Positions 1-6,810 of a stretch of DNA of 10,415 bases are shown here, piece by piece. Numbering within the stretch: position 1 is the first letter of the stretch; the number at the start of each line of letters is the position of its first letter. Position numbers and translations under genes: made by a program. Under the pieces are notes generated by a model. That model was not told the DNA's origin. It searched no databases and saw only the letters and a program-made list of their open reading frames with translations. The stretch is from CAYFSC01 sp964345695 (GTDB lineage Bacteria > Bacteroidota > Rhodothermia > Rhodothermales > Salinibacteraceae), in the NCBI GenBank assembly GCA_964345695.1, contig CAYFSC010000111.1:1-10415 (forward strand), read 5' to 3'.

Positions 1-80
1 CCGGGGAGCCCCCGCCCGAGGAAGGTGAGGAGCAGCTCGATCCGCACGGCATCACGTACTCCTCGAAGAGTGACGCGTGA
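1..80 (+). CDS. 3' end of an unidentified protein (partial)
   Basis: The third reading frame is open from the window edge and ends in TGA at 78-80. It encodes a 25-residue tail that begins Gly-Glu-Pro-Pro-Pro and ends Ser-Lys-Ser-Asp-Ala. The tail is rich in Glu and Pro, which fits the acidic C-termini of halophile proteins and looks like real coding sequence. The first frame also stays open further, but it gives an Arg/Ser-rich product and seems less likely. The protein family cannot be recognised from so short a tail. The next gene starts 140 bases downstream, so the two are probably not tightly co-translated. Confidence 0.45.
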   Translation, partial: GEPPPEEGEEQLDPHGITYSSKSDA

Positions 81-220
81 GGGCCTCGTCTTCTATCCCT
101 TGCCGGGTTGCTGCTCGCCGGACGCGGATGCCTCGATTCTAGGGAACTCTGACAGACCCCGTTTCAATTAGAGTCTCTTCATCCTCCCCTCCAGAATCGC
201 CTGGGCTTCCGCCCGCTCCC

Positions 221-451
221 ATGAAGAACAGTTTCGCCAGCGACTCCTTATTTACCCGTCTTCTTCAGGGACTTCTCAGTCTGCTTGGGCTGTATGCCCT
301 CGTCCGGTTTCTGCCCCGTGTCTTCAAGTCCGCCACGAAGCGGTTGATCGTGGGCATCGTCGGGGAGATTCTCATCGTTGCTGCGACCCTTCTCCTCACG
401 GATCGTGCCGCCTCCCGCCCGGACCGATCGCCCCCCGCAAACGAAGGCTGA
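221..451 (+). CDS. Small two-helix membrane protein, unknown function
   Basis: This is a 76-residue ORF with two hydrophobic stretches. One is at about residues 11-31 (Leu-rich, ending near RFLP) and the other at about 41-60 (starting RLIVGIVGEIL). A basic linker (KSATKR) lies between them, and a polar, Pro-rich tail follows. The pattern predicts an inner-membrane helical hairpin, and the basic linker suggests a cytoplasmic loop, with both ends outside. No family is recognised. There is no Shine-Dalgarno sequence before the ATG, which is common in this window; a small GGGC/GCCC hairpin (203-214) lies just upstream. The gene stops 55 bases before the HerA-like ATPase start and on the same strand, so the two may be co-transcribed. 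It could be a chance ORF, but the amphipathic layout and lack of rare codons argue for a real gene. Confidence 0.55.
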   Translation: MKNSFASDSLFTRLLQGLLSLLGLYALVRFLPRVFKSATKRLIVGIVGEILIVAATLLLTDRAASRPDRSPPANEG

Positions 452-506
452 TCCTGTTGCATCCGGGCCCGCATCTTGCACTGTCGCACTCACTCCCTAC
501 CTCGTT

Positions 507-2201
507 ATGATTGAAGGCAGAAGCTTTCGAGATGAAGCATTCGGCGTCATCACCCACGGCTCGCTGAACGAAGGCATCGAGATGAAGCTCGACGCCGCAG
601 CCTCCGTCGAAAAGGTGATGGCCGGCACGTTCGTCGTCATCGAGGGGGAGCGATTCGACTTCTTCGCCATGATTACGGACGTCGAGATCGAGGCAGCCAA
701 CGAGCAAATCCTTCTGAACCCGCCCGATCCGAACGACGACCTGCTTCTTGACGTGCTGCGCGGGTCCGGCACGTACGCGACCGTGCAGCTCAAGCCGATG
801 CTCATGATGCCGAACCGCGAGCACCCGGAGCTGTCCGACGCCGAGCCGCGCTCCGTCAAGACCATCCCCTCCCACTTCTCGCGCGTGGCTCGCGCCGACA
901 GCGACGACGTTGCGCGGGTTTTCGGACATGAAACGTGGGAAGACGGCACGCGCTACTTCCATATCGGGCATCCCATCGACATGGAAGACAGCCCCGTGTG
1001 CCTCGATCTCGCCAAGTTCGTCGAGCGCTCGAACGCCGTCTTCGGGAAGACGGGCACCGGCAAGACGTTCCTCACGCGGCTCCTGCTCTGCGGAACGATC
1101 CGCACCGATCGTGCCGTCAACCTCGTGTTCGACATGCACTCGGAGTACGGCTACGGCGACCGGGCCGAGACGGAGGACGGACAGGCCACGTTCGTGAAGG
1201 GCCTCCGCGACCTTTTTCCGAGCAAAGTCAACATCTTCTCGCTCGACCCGAAGACGGCCCGCGAAAACAAGCGCACGCCCGATCATGAGGTGCACCTCCA
1301 CGCCGACCAGATCCAGCCGGCCGACATTCTCCCGCTGCGCGACACGCTGAACCTGAACGAAACGGCCGCCGAAAGCGCGTACCTGCTGAAGAACGCCTAC
1401 GGAAAGAACTGGCTGAAGCGTCTGCTCGACGCGCAGGGCGAGGCGCTCGACGACCTGGCCGAGGCGTGCGGCGCGCACCCGCAGTCCGTTTCCGCGCTCC
1501 GGCGCAAACTGGCCCCGTTCCAGGCGTACGATTTCTTCACCACCCGCCCGTCGCCGGACGACTACGACGTCATCGACGCCTTAATGGAGACGATTGACCG
1601 CGGCACGTCGATCGTGTTCGAGTTCGGACGCTACGACGATCTCAAGGTGTACCTGCTCGTCGCGAACGTCATTACGCGCCGGCTCCGTCAGATTTACGAG
1701 AAGAAAACGAACCGCTACCGGCAGACGAAAAACGAGAGCGACAAGCCGAACCAGCTCATCATCACAATCGAGGAGGCGCACAAATTCCTGACGCCGAGCA
1801 TCGCGCACGAGACGCCGTTCGGCAAGATTGCGCGCGAGATGCGGAAATACTTCGTGAGCCTCCTGGTGGTGGACCAGCGCCCGAGCGCCATCGACGACGA
1901 GGTGCTCAGCCAGATCGGCACGAAGATGGTCGCCAAGCTGAACGACGACAAGGACATCGGCTCGGCGCTGGTGGGCACGAGCGACGCTTCCTCCCTCCGC
2001 TCGATCCTCGCTTCGCTTGATCAGAAGCAGCAGGCCCTCCTCCTCGGTCACGCCGTGCCGATGCCCATCGTCGTCAAGACGCGCACCTACGATCAGGACT
2101 TCTACGACGCGCTGCGCAACCACCCGGCTGTCACCGGCGGGGACGGCACCGCTAGCACTCCAGAGGATGCCGACGAGGAAATGGGCGAACTGTTCTACTG
2201 A
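507..2201 (+). CDS. HerA-like (DUF87) hexameric DNA-translocase ATPase
   Basis: The protein has 564 residues. The first ~100 residues look like the HAS-barrel that precedes the motor in HerA proteins (AFGVITHGSL, then VMAGTFVVIEG). The motor follows. Walker A is GKTGTGKT at 180-187. A DMHSEYGYG motif sits at 209-217. Walker B is LIITIEEAH at 417-425, with paired Glu 422/423. The sensor segment around DQRP is at 456-459. The C-terminus is acidic. Family members form hexameric rings that pump double-stranded DNA. In archaea HerA works with NurA nuclease in end resection, and bacterial versions often pair with nuclease or SIR2 partners in phage defence; no such partner is visible here. An in-frame ATG at 378 would overlap the small upstream ORF and add 43 unconserved-looking, Pro-rich residues, so 507 is preferred because the HAS-barrel begins there. 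The family is confident; the precise role is not. Confidence 0.9.
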   Translation: MIEGRSFRDEAFGVITHGSLNEGIEMKLDAAASVEKVMAGTFVVIEGERFDFFAMITDVEIEAANEQILLNPPDPNDDLLLDVLRGSGTYATVQLKPMLMMPNREHPELSDAEPRSVKTIPSHFSRVARADSDDVARVFGHETWEDGTRYFHIGHPIDMEDSPVCLDLAKFVERSNAVFGKTGTGKTFLTRLLLCGTIRTDRAVNLVFDMHSEYGYGDRAETEDGQATFVKGLRDLFPSKVNIFSLDPKTARENKRTPDHEVHLHADQIQPADILPLRDTLNLNETAAESAYLLKNAYGKNWLKRLLDAQGEALDDLAEACGAHPQSVSALRRKLAPFQAYDFFTTRPSPDDYDVIDALMETIDRGTSIVFEFGRYDDLKVYLLVANVITRRLRQIYEKKTNRYRQTKNESDKPNQLIITIEEAHKFLTPSIAHETPFGKIAREMRKYFVSLLVVDQRPSAIDDEVLSQIGTKMVAKLNDDKDIGSALVGTSDASSLRSILASLDQKQQALLLGHAVPMPIVVKTRTYDQDFYDALRNHPAVTGGDGTASTPEDADEEMGELFY

Positions 2202-2230
2202 TAGGGTTTCAGAATGGACGTGTCGCCGCA

Positions 2231-2250
2231 CCAGAGAAAACCCTCTCTGG
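2231..2250 (+). terminator. Hairpin downstream of the HerA-like ATPase gene
   Basis: A perfect 7-bp stem (CCAGAGA at 2231-2237 with TCTCTGG at 2244-2250) encloses a six-base loop, starting 29 bases after the stop codon. The position suits transcript termination or 3'-end protection. No T-tract follows (the next bases are CTGTCACGAC), so classical intrinsic termination is uncertain. Confidence 0.4.
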
Positions 2251-2474
2251 CTGTCACGACGAGTACCGCTCGGAACGTGAGCACGTCCAACGTCGGATAT
2301 TGACGCGTTTCGTGCGAGGCCCAACCGAACGCCGTGTCCGAACGGTCCATCGCACGGAGACGCTTCGGAGCCGCAAGGCTATAACTGCCGCTTGCATCGT
2401 CCCCACCACGACATATCTCGACAGGACGGCAGGCCCGAGACCCGCGGCGAGGGGCGTACCGATGCGAACGAAAG

Positions 2475-2490
2475 CAGACACCGGTGTCTG
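2475..2490. repeat. Perfect 16-bp palindrome
   Basis: CAGACACC at 2475-2482 is followed directly by its exact reverse complement GGTGTCTG at 2483-2490. A perfect palindrome this long is expected about 0.16 times by chance in a window this size, assuming random bases. It has no loop, so it is more like a dimeric-protein binding site than an RNA hairpin. It lies about 230 bases before the next gene. Confidence 0.6.
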
Positions 2491-2595
2491 ATCCAGTGGG
2501 CACCCGGCCTTCTCTCACGCGGACGAGGAGACGGGGCTGCCGTGTCTTCTCCGAGCGATCTCGCGCAGTTCCCCGGATGCCGGGCCGTCCACGGG

Positions 2596-2641
2596 ATGCA
2601 TGCGTTGCAATGAGCGTCATGCATGCACTGCAGTGGGCGTC
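2596..2641. repeat. Tandem duplication of a 23-bp unit
   Basis: Two adjoining 23-base units (2596-2618 and 2619-2641) both begin ATGCATGC, contain TGCA at unit positions 11-14 and end GCGTC. They match at 19 of 23 positions. The four differences, at unit positions 9, 10, 15 and 18, are all transitions. The second unit contains the palindrome CACTGCAGTG (2626-2635), and each unit contains ATGCAT. The unit length is not a multiple of three, so it is unlikely to be a protein repeat. It ends 80 bases before the chosen start of the membrane-protein gene. Confidence 0.65.
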
Positions 2642-2721
2642 CGCAACAAATCGGCTGCAAGAGGCACGGTTTTGGCAGTCACGGGATGTCCACCTGCCCT
2701 TTTGCTCTCGCCTCCCGAATC

Positions 2722-3183
2722 ATGCCGAACGGCTTTCTTTTTCGTTCTGGCGCTCGGTCCCGAACACTGGAGCGTCCACCTCTTGCCCTGACGCTGCTCA
2801 CCTACTACGACATTTTCATGGTGGGGGTCATCCCGGGCGCGCTTGTTCTCTTTCAGCACTTCAGCGCGCCACCAGAGGTGCGCGGCTCAATCCTGATGGT
2901 GTTCGGCAGCTTGCTGCTAAGCGCCGGGATCATCTGGACCGCCAACGATGCCTGGTACGGAACCCGATGGGCGCGGTACGGGCTCATGGGGCTCATCGGC
3001 CTCTACTACGGCGGGCTGGCCTTCGGGGCGGCGTGGACCATCGATCTTGCTGCCGTTCTGCACGCGGGTTCGTCAGCGATTGAAACGACCCTGCGGGTGG
3101 GCCGCTCGATCTTTTGGGTGGGACTGCACGCCGGCCTGTTGTTCTTCCGCAACCGCGACCACTTCGCATCTTCCCGGGCCTGA
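2722..3183 (+). CDS. Four-helix integral membrane protein, unknown function
   Basis: This 153-residue protein has four predicted membrane helices, at about residues 21-47 (LALTLLTYYDIF onward), 57-76, 84-105 (GLMGLIGLYYGG) and 126-143. It ends with an aromatic/basic tail, FFRNRDHF. The short N-terminus is basic (RSGARSRTLERPP), suggesting a cytoplasmic start. No family is recognised with confidence. The start is uncertain: in-frame ATG codons also occur at 2686 and 2623, and none has a Shine-Dalgarno sequence. I chose 2722 because it is nearest to the first helix and leaves the tandem repeat outside the gene. The stop codon lies inside a hairpin shared with the converging UPF0182 gene, 40 bases away. 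That this is a real gene is likely, given the consistent helix pattern; its job is unknown. Confidence 0.7.
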   Translation: MPNGFLFRSGARSRTLERPPLALTLLTYYDIFMVGVIPGALVLFQHFSAPPEVRGSILMVFGSLLLSAGIIWTANDAWYGTRWARYGLMGLIGLYYGGLAFGAAWTIDLAAVLHAGSSAIETTLRVGRSIFWVGLHAGLLFFRNRDHFASSRA

Positions 3184-3202
3184 GCGCCGGTGCGCCCGGC
3201 CC
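3176..3202. terminator. GC-rich hairpin between two converging genes
   Basis: A stem GGGCC (3176-3180) / GGCCC (3198-3202) contains an inner stem GCGC (3184-3187) / GCGC (3192-3195) with a four-base loop. It overlaps the TGA of the membrane-protein gene and precedes the stop of the UPF0182 gene at 3224, so transcripts from both sides would form it. No T-run is present on either side, so it may block or protect transcript ends rather than act as a standard intrinsic terminator. Confidence 0.4.
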
Positions 3203-3223
3203 TGTGTGCGCTCGGTGCAGATT

Positions 3224-6019
3224 CTATCGATCGGACGGGGCGCCCACGGTCTGGGTGGTGTCAGGACGCGTGGGCGTTGTGTCTACACTCAGCTCGTTTT
3301 CCAGCTCGTTGAGGCGCTGGCCGAACGTGCCGAAGTCTCCGTCCTGGAGCGCCTGGCGAGCCTCCTGAAGGAGCGTTCGCGCCCGGTCGATGCTCTGTCG
3401 CAGCTGGGGCGGCACCGTGCCTGACCCCTGCTGAGCGGCTTCTTCGACTTCGGCAATGGCCTGCTCGGCCTCCACCACCTGTTCGCCGAACACCGCGTTG
3501 AGGGACGCTTCGAGCGTACGCTGCATAGCCACCTGCTCGCCGTAGGAAACAATCACGCGCTGCAGCTGCGGAATCTTAATGTTTTGCGCGATCAGATAGA
3601 TCGGCTCCACATACAGGAACGATTCCTCGATGGGAACGACGATGAGATTCCCGCGCACCACGTTGGAGCCGCGTTGGTCCCAGAGTGAGAGCTGCCGCGA
3701 GATCTCGGTGTCCTGGTCGATGCGCGACTCGACCTGGTTCGGCCCGTAGATCAGCTTCTCCTTCGGCAGTTTGTAGACGACCAGCTCGCCGTAGTTGGGC
3801 GGATCGTTCTTGGCCGCCATCCAGGCAATCATGTTGTCACGGTTGTCCGGCGTCATCGGCGTCATCAACAGGAACTGCAGCTTATCCTCGTCGGGCAGCT
3901 TCGACAGGATGTAGTACGGCTCCATCACCTGTTGGCGCCCCTGATACTGCTCGATGGGGCGCGTCCAGAGGTCCTCGTTGTTGTAGAAGACCTGCGGCTC
4001 CGTCATGTGATAGCGACGGTATCGCTCCATCTGCATCTCGAACAGATCCTGCGGGTAGCGGACGTGCTCCTGCAGCGGGTCCGGCATGTCCTCCAGCGGC
4101 TTAAACAGCGAGGGAAACGCCCGGCGGTACGTTTGGAGCACCGGGTCCTCGGCGTCGCTGACGTAAAAGGTGACGTCGCCGTCGTAGGCATCCGTCACTG
4201 CCTTGACGGAGTTTCGGATGTACTGCACGCCCTGATAGCCCTGCTGGCCGCGGATCGGCTCGGAGTAGGGGAACGAAGTCGTCGTGGTGTACGCGTCCTG
4301 AATCCAATACTGGCGCTTGTCGCTCAGCACGAAGTAGGGGTCCTTGTCGAGCCGCAGGAACGGGGCAATGCGGCGGATGCGCTCCGGCACCCGATTCCAG
4401 AACTGGATGCGGCTCTCGTTACTGAGGTAGCCGGACAGGATGATGTTGTAGTCGCCCATGTAGTAGGCAAACAGCAGCTCCTTCCAAAAGCTGTCCAGGC
4501 GAACGCCTCCGTTCCCGGCGTAGTTCGTGTAGACGTTTTGATCGCCTCTCGGGTAATCAAGCTCCTGCGCCCCCGTGTTGACGAGGCGGTATGTGGGGAT
4601 TTGCTCGCCGTAGTAGATGGCCGGCTCGCCGACGGCCAGTGACGAATCCGTGGCCACCGGGGGAAGGTCCTTCACCAGAAACTCGGGCGATCCACTCGAC
4701 CCTTCGCGCGCTACCAAGTTGGACACCGAGCCGTAGCCGTGCGTGAACTGGAGGTGGCGGTTCACCCAGTTGTTGGAGCCTTCGGGGAGCTGCTGCGTGA
4801 GCTCGCGGGCCGACAGCATCACCTGCCGGTACTCGCCGTTCACCATGTACCGGTCCACGTCGACGTCGTAGAACTGGTAGTAAAGCCGAATCTGCTGAAG
4901 CTGGCTGTACGTGTCGATGAGCAGCCGCGGATCCCACAGCCGCACGTTCTTGATGGTCTCCCGGTTGTTCGTGATGTCCTGCCGGGTCAGATCCGTGCGG
5001 GCCGGATAGGACCGCTCCTGCACCTTGTTGAGGGCGAACGCCTCGCGGGTGAGACGGATGTTGTTCTCGAGATACGGACGTTCCACCTGCAGCTCGTTCG
5101 GCGTCACCGTCACCTGGTCGACGACGCTCGGCGCGATTACGAGCGTGGCCACCAGCAGCAGCACGTAGGCCGCGATGCTGGCGCCCAGCAGGCGGATCCG
5201 CACGCGAAACAGATTGACGCCCACAGCCACCGCCAGGCCGAGCGTGGCGAAAAGCATCACCCACAGACCCGGGAGCATCACGTTTACGTCCGTGTAGCCG
5301 GCCCCGAAGACCGCTCCGCCCCCTTCCTGCAGCAGCTCGTAACGGTCGAGATAAAACCCCCACGCCCAGCCGACAAGCAACAGAATCACGTTCCACCCGA
5401 GGTGCTTCAGTGCGCCTTCGTCGACCTGGAACTGGTTGTTCTGCACGCCGATCTGGCCGGCGATGACGTAACCGGCCACGAGCACGAGCAGGCCCAGAAA
5501 CACCAGCCCGACCCAGGCGCTCTGCAGCGACTGGATGAACGGCAGATCGAGCATGTAGAAGCCGAGGTCGTGGCTGAAGATCGGGTCCGTCTGGCCGTAG
5601 TCGCCGCCGTACCAGAAGCGCAGCAGCTCGTCCCAGCGCCCCGCAAATCCGGTCGCGAACAGCAGGCTGAGGATGCCGGCCACGACGTACGAGAGGCGGC
5701 GTAGGCGGTCGCGCGTGAGCGGCTCGCCGCCGACGTCGGGCGCCTCCCCCTCCTGCGCCCACTGCGACGCCCACAGCGGTGGGATGCGGTTGAGGAGCAT
5801 CCGGAAGTTGACACCGAAGTAGGCGGCACTGATGACGAGCATCAGAACAAACAGTACGGCGCGGGTGCTCAAGATCGTCCAAAACACGCCTTCATAGCCG
5901 AGCTCACCCAACCACAGGTACTCGACAAACAGGCCGGGCGATATGAGAACCGCGGTCAATGCGAGCCCCAACACTAGCAGGAGGACCTGCACGGTGCGGC
6001 TCGACCGGAGGAGAGACAT
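3224..6019 (-). CDS. UPF0182 family large membrane protein (COG1615)
   Basis: The protein has 931 residues, close to the usual 900-1000 for the family. Seven membrane helices lie in the N-terminal third, at about 8-29, 52-71, 110-127, 168-189, 206-222, 248-271 and 275-297. A large domain follows, probably outside the cytoplasm. Family hallmarks include DLGFYMLDLPF (151-161), PNELQVERPYLENN (307-320) and, later, the run YPQDLFEMQ and an FYNNEDLW segment. From about residue 846 there is an acidic, probably coiled-coil stretch ending in a Thr/Pro-rich tail. The biochemical role of UPF0182 is not established. An ATG at 6076 is also in frame, but it adds 19 residues before the typical start (MSLLRSSRTVQ), so 6019 is preferred; neither has a Shine-Dalgarno sequence. 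No frameshift is seen. It converges with the small membrane gene and lies 214 bases downstream of the GNAT gene on the same strand. Confidence 0.93.
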   Translation of the reverse strand: MSLLRSSRTVQVLLLVLGLALTAVLISPGLFVEYLWLGELGYEGVFWTILSTRAVLFVLMLVISAAYFGVNFRMLLNRIPPLWASQWAQEGEAPDVGGEPLTRDRLRRLSYVVAGILSLLFATGFAGRWDELLRFWYGGDYGQTDPIFSHDLGFYMLDLPFIQSLQSAWVGLVFLGLLVLVAGYVIAGQIGVQNNQFQVDEGALKHLGWNVILLLVGWAWGFYLDRYELLQEGGGAVFGAGYTDVNVMLPGLWVMLFATLGLAVAVGVNLFRVRIRLLGASIAAYVLLLVATLVIAPSVVDQVTVTPNELQVERPYLENNIRLTREAFALNKVQERSYPARTDLTRQDITNNRETIKNVRLWDPRLLIDTYSQLQQIRLYYQFYDVDVDRYMVNGEYRQVMLSARELTQQLPEGSNNWVNRHLQFTHGYGSVSNLVAREGSSGSPEFLVKDLPPVATDSSLAVGEPAIYYGEQIPTYRLVNTGAQELDYPRGDQNVYTNYAGNGGVRLDSFWKELLFAYYMGDYNIILSGYLSNESRIQFWNRVPERIRRIAPFLRLDKDPYFVLSDKRQYWIQDAYTTTTSFPYSEPIRGQQGYQGVQYIRNSVKAVTDAYDGDVTFYVSDAEDPVLQTYRRAFPSLFKPLEDMPDPLQEHVRYPQDLFEMQMERYRRYHMTEPQVFYNNEDLWTRPIEQYQGRQQVMEPYYILSKLPDEDKLQFLLMTPMTPDNRDNMIAWMAAKNDPPNYGELVVYKLPKEKLIYGPNQVESRIDQDTEISRQLSLWDQRGSNVVRGNLIVVPIEESFLYVEPIYLIAQNIKIPQLQRVIVSYGEQVAMQRTLEASLNAVFGEQVVEAEQAIAEVEEAAQQGSGTVPPQLRQSIDRARTLLQEARQALQDGDFGTFGQRLNELENELSVDTTPTRPDTTQTVGAPSDR

Positions 6020-6042
6020 GATAAACGCTCGATTCGTGAGGG

Positions 6043-6077
6043 AAAACAACAACAGAGGACCCGTGCGTGGCCGCACG
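6043..6077 (-). terminator. Hairpin plus T-rich tract before UPF0182
   Basis: Read on the minus strand, a perfect 6-bp stem CGTGCG/CGCACG with a GCCA loop (6077 to 6062) is followed, after a few bases, by a T-rich run (TGTTGTTGTTTT, about 6054-6043). It lies 157 bases past the GNAT stop and 43 bases before the UPF0182 start. It could end the ferredoxin-GNAT transcript or act as an attenuator in the UPF0182 leader. The gap between stem and T-tract is longer than in standard terminators. Confidence 0.35.
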
Positions 6078-6233
6078 AACGAGACCCGACTGAGCAGGCT
6101 CTAGGACCGCAAGGTATCCAATGCATAACGCGGCACCGGGTTCGACCGCAGGCCGCACATTGTCGGTGGATGGCCCCCTAACAGCGCGCTGTGCGGTCGT
6201 CGAGGGGGGCGAGCGCCCGGCCGGGGCAAGACT

Positions 6234-6800
6234 TTACAGGTCCGATGGAAGGAGCCCATAGAGAACAGCGCCGACGGGCTCGCCGTGCAGGCGGAGGCGG
6301 TTGCGAAGAACCCCCTCCCGCCGAGCGCCAAGCTTCTCCGCAACACGGGCACCGGCTGCGTTTCCAACCGGGACGGGGAGTTCGATTCGCTGGAGGCCGA
6401 GCTCGCTGAACCCAAAGTCGGCGGCAAGTCGGGCGGCCGTGGTGGCAATGCCGTTGCCGGTCGCGTCGGTGCGGACCCAGTAGCCGAGATTTGCCATGCG
6501 CACCGTCGTTCGCACTTGGTTCAGCCCTACGCCCCCGAGGAACCGGCCGTCGGAGGTGGCTTCGACCACGAAACTGTACGCATCGCCGGCTTGCCAGGCC
6601 TCGGTGCGAGACGCCACCCAGGCGCGAACGTCCGTGCGGTCGCAACCGCCCTGCGCCCACACCAGCCACGCCGACAGCGCTTTGGTCGATCTCTGCACGG
6701 CTTCATGCAGAGCCGACACGTCGTCGTCTCGGTACGGCCGGATCCGGACGCCGGAGCTCGACGCAACGGCAGATTCCGTGTGCCACGGTTCGGACTCCAT
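6234..6800 (-). CDS. GNAT N-acetyltransferase, RimJ/RimL type
   Basis: This 188-residue protein has the GNAT fold layout of RimJ/RimL-like enzymes, which move an acetyl group from acetyl-CoA to an amine. It begins VRIRPYRDDDVSALHEA (from residue 18), a typical first strand and helix. The acetyl-CoA loop is GYWVRTDATGNGIAT (106-120), where the usual basic residue before the first Gly is Thr. A late segment NAAGARVAEKLGARREGVLRN (147-167) matches the family's motif for the second CoA-contacting helix. The substrate is unknown and could be a ribosomal protein N-terminus, an antibiotic or a small amine. The start at 6800 is supported by a GGAG sequence five bases upstream; an in-frame ATG at 6935 would overlap the ferredoxin gene and is rejected. 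Ten bases separate it from the ferredoxin stop, so the two genes are very likely co-transcribed. Confidence 0.88.
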   Translation of the reverse strand: MESEPWHTESAVASSSGVRIRPYRDDDVSALHEAVQRSTKALSAWLVWAQGGCDRTDVRAWVASRTEAWQAGDAYSFVVEATSDGRFLGGVGLNQVRTTVRMANLGYWVRTDATGNGIATTAARLAADFGFSELGLQRIELPVPVGNAAGARVAEKLGARREGVLRNRLRLHGEPVGAVLYGLLPSDL

Positions 6801-6805
6801 TTGAT

Positions 6806-6809
6806 CTCC
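6806..6809 (-). promoter_or_regulatory. Shine-Dalgarno site of the GNAT gene
   Basis: On the minus strand GGAG is followed by ATCAA and then ATG (6800). It sits immediately after the ferredoxin TAA (6813-6811). It decides the GNAT start, and it is the only clear Shine-Dalgarno site before any of the complete genes in this window. Confidence 0.65.
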
Positions 6810-6810
6810 G

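Larger units (their letters stand above)
2202..2721 (+). other. Long intergenic stretch without a convincing gene
   Basis: Some 520 bases separate the ATPase stop from the chosen start of the next gene. Short open frames exist on both strands (for example 2195-2620 on the minus strand), but their products are Arg-, Cys- and Ser-rich with no recognisable domain, as expected of non-coding GC-rich DNA. The stretch does hold a hairpin (2231-2250), a 12-base interrupted inverted repeat ACGTG-AG-CACGT (2275-2286), a 16-bp palindrome (2475-2490) and a 23-bp tandem repeat (2596-2641). It may be a control region, a non-coding RNA locus or a decayed gene. Confidence 0.5.

Noticed and set aside
378..506. 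Extended N-terminus for the HerA-like ATPase
   Set aside because: The 43 extra residues are Pro/Arg-rich, overlap the small membrane ORF and precede the natural start of the HAS-barrel.
2195..2620. Minus-strand open frame in the gene-free stretch
   Set aside because: The predicted product is Arg-rich, has no domain or helix pattern, overlaps the ATPase stop and lacks a ribosome binding site.
4739..5704. Long open frame on the plus strand, antisense to UPF0182 (also 3932-4642 on +)
   Set aside because: GC-rich coding DNA leaves long open frames on the opposite strand. The product is His/Val/Arg-rich with no domain, while the minus-strand frame is a full, well-matched UPF0182 protein.
6136..6152. 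tRNA-like T-loop (GGGTTCGACC)
   Set aside because: The flanking bases do not form the 5-bp T stem, and no acceptor, D or anticodon arm can be built around it.
6181..6192. 12-bp palindrome ACAGCGCGCTGT after the GNAT gene
   Set aside because: Palindromes of this length are expected two or three times by chance in a window this size, and the hairpin it could form has only a 4-bp stem.
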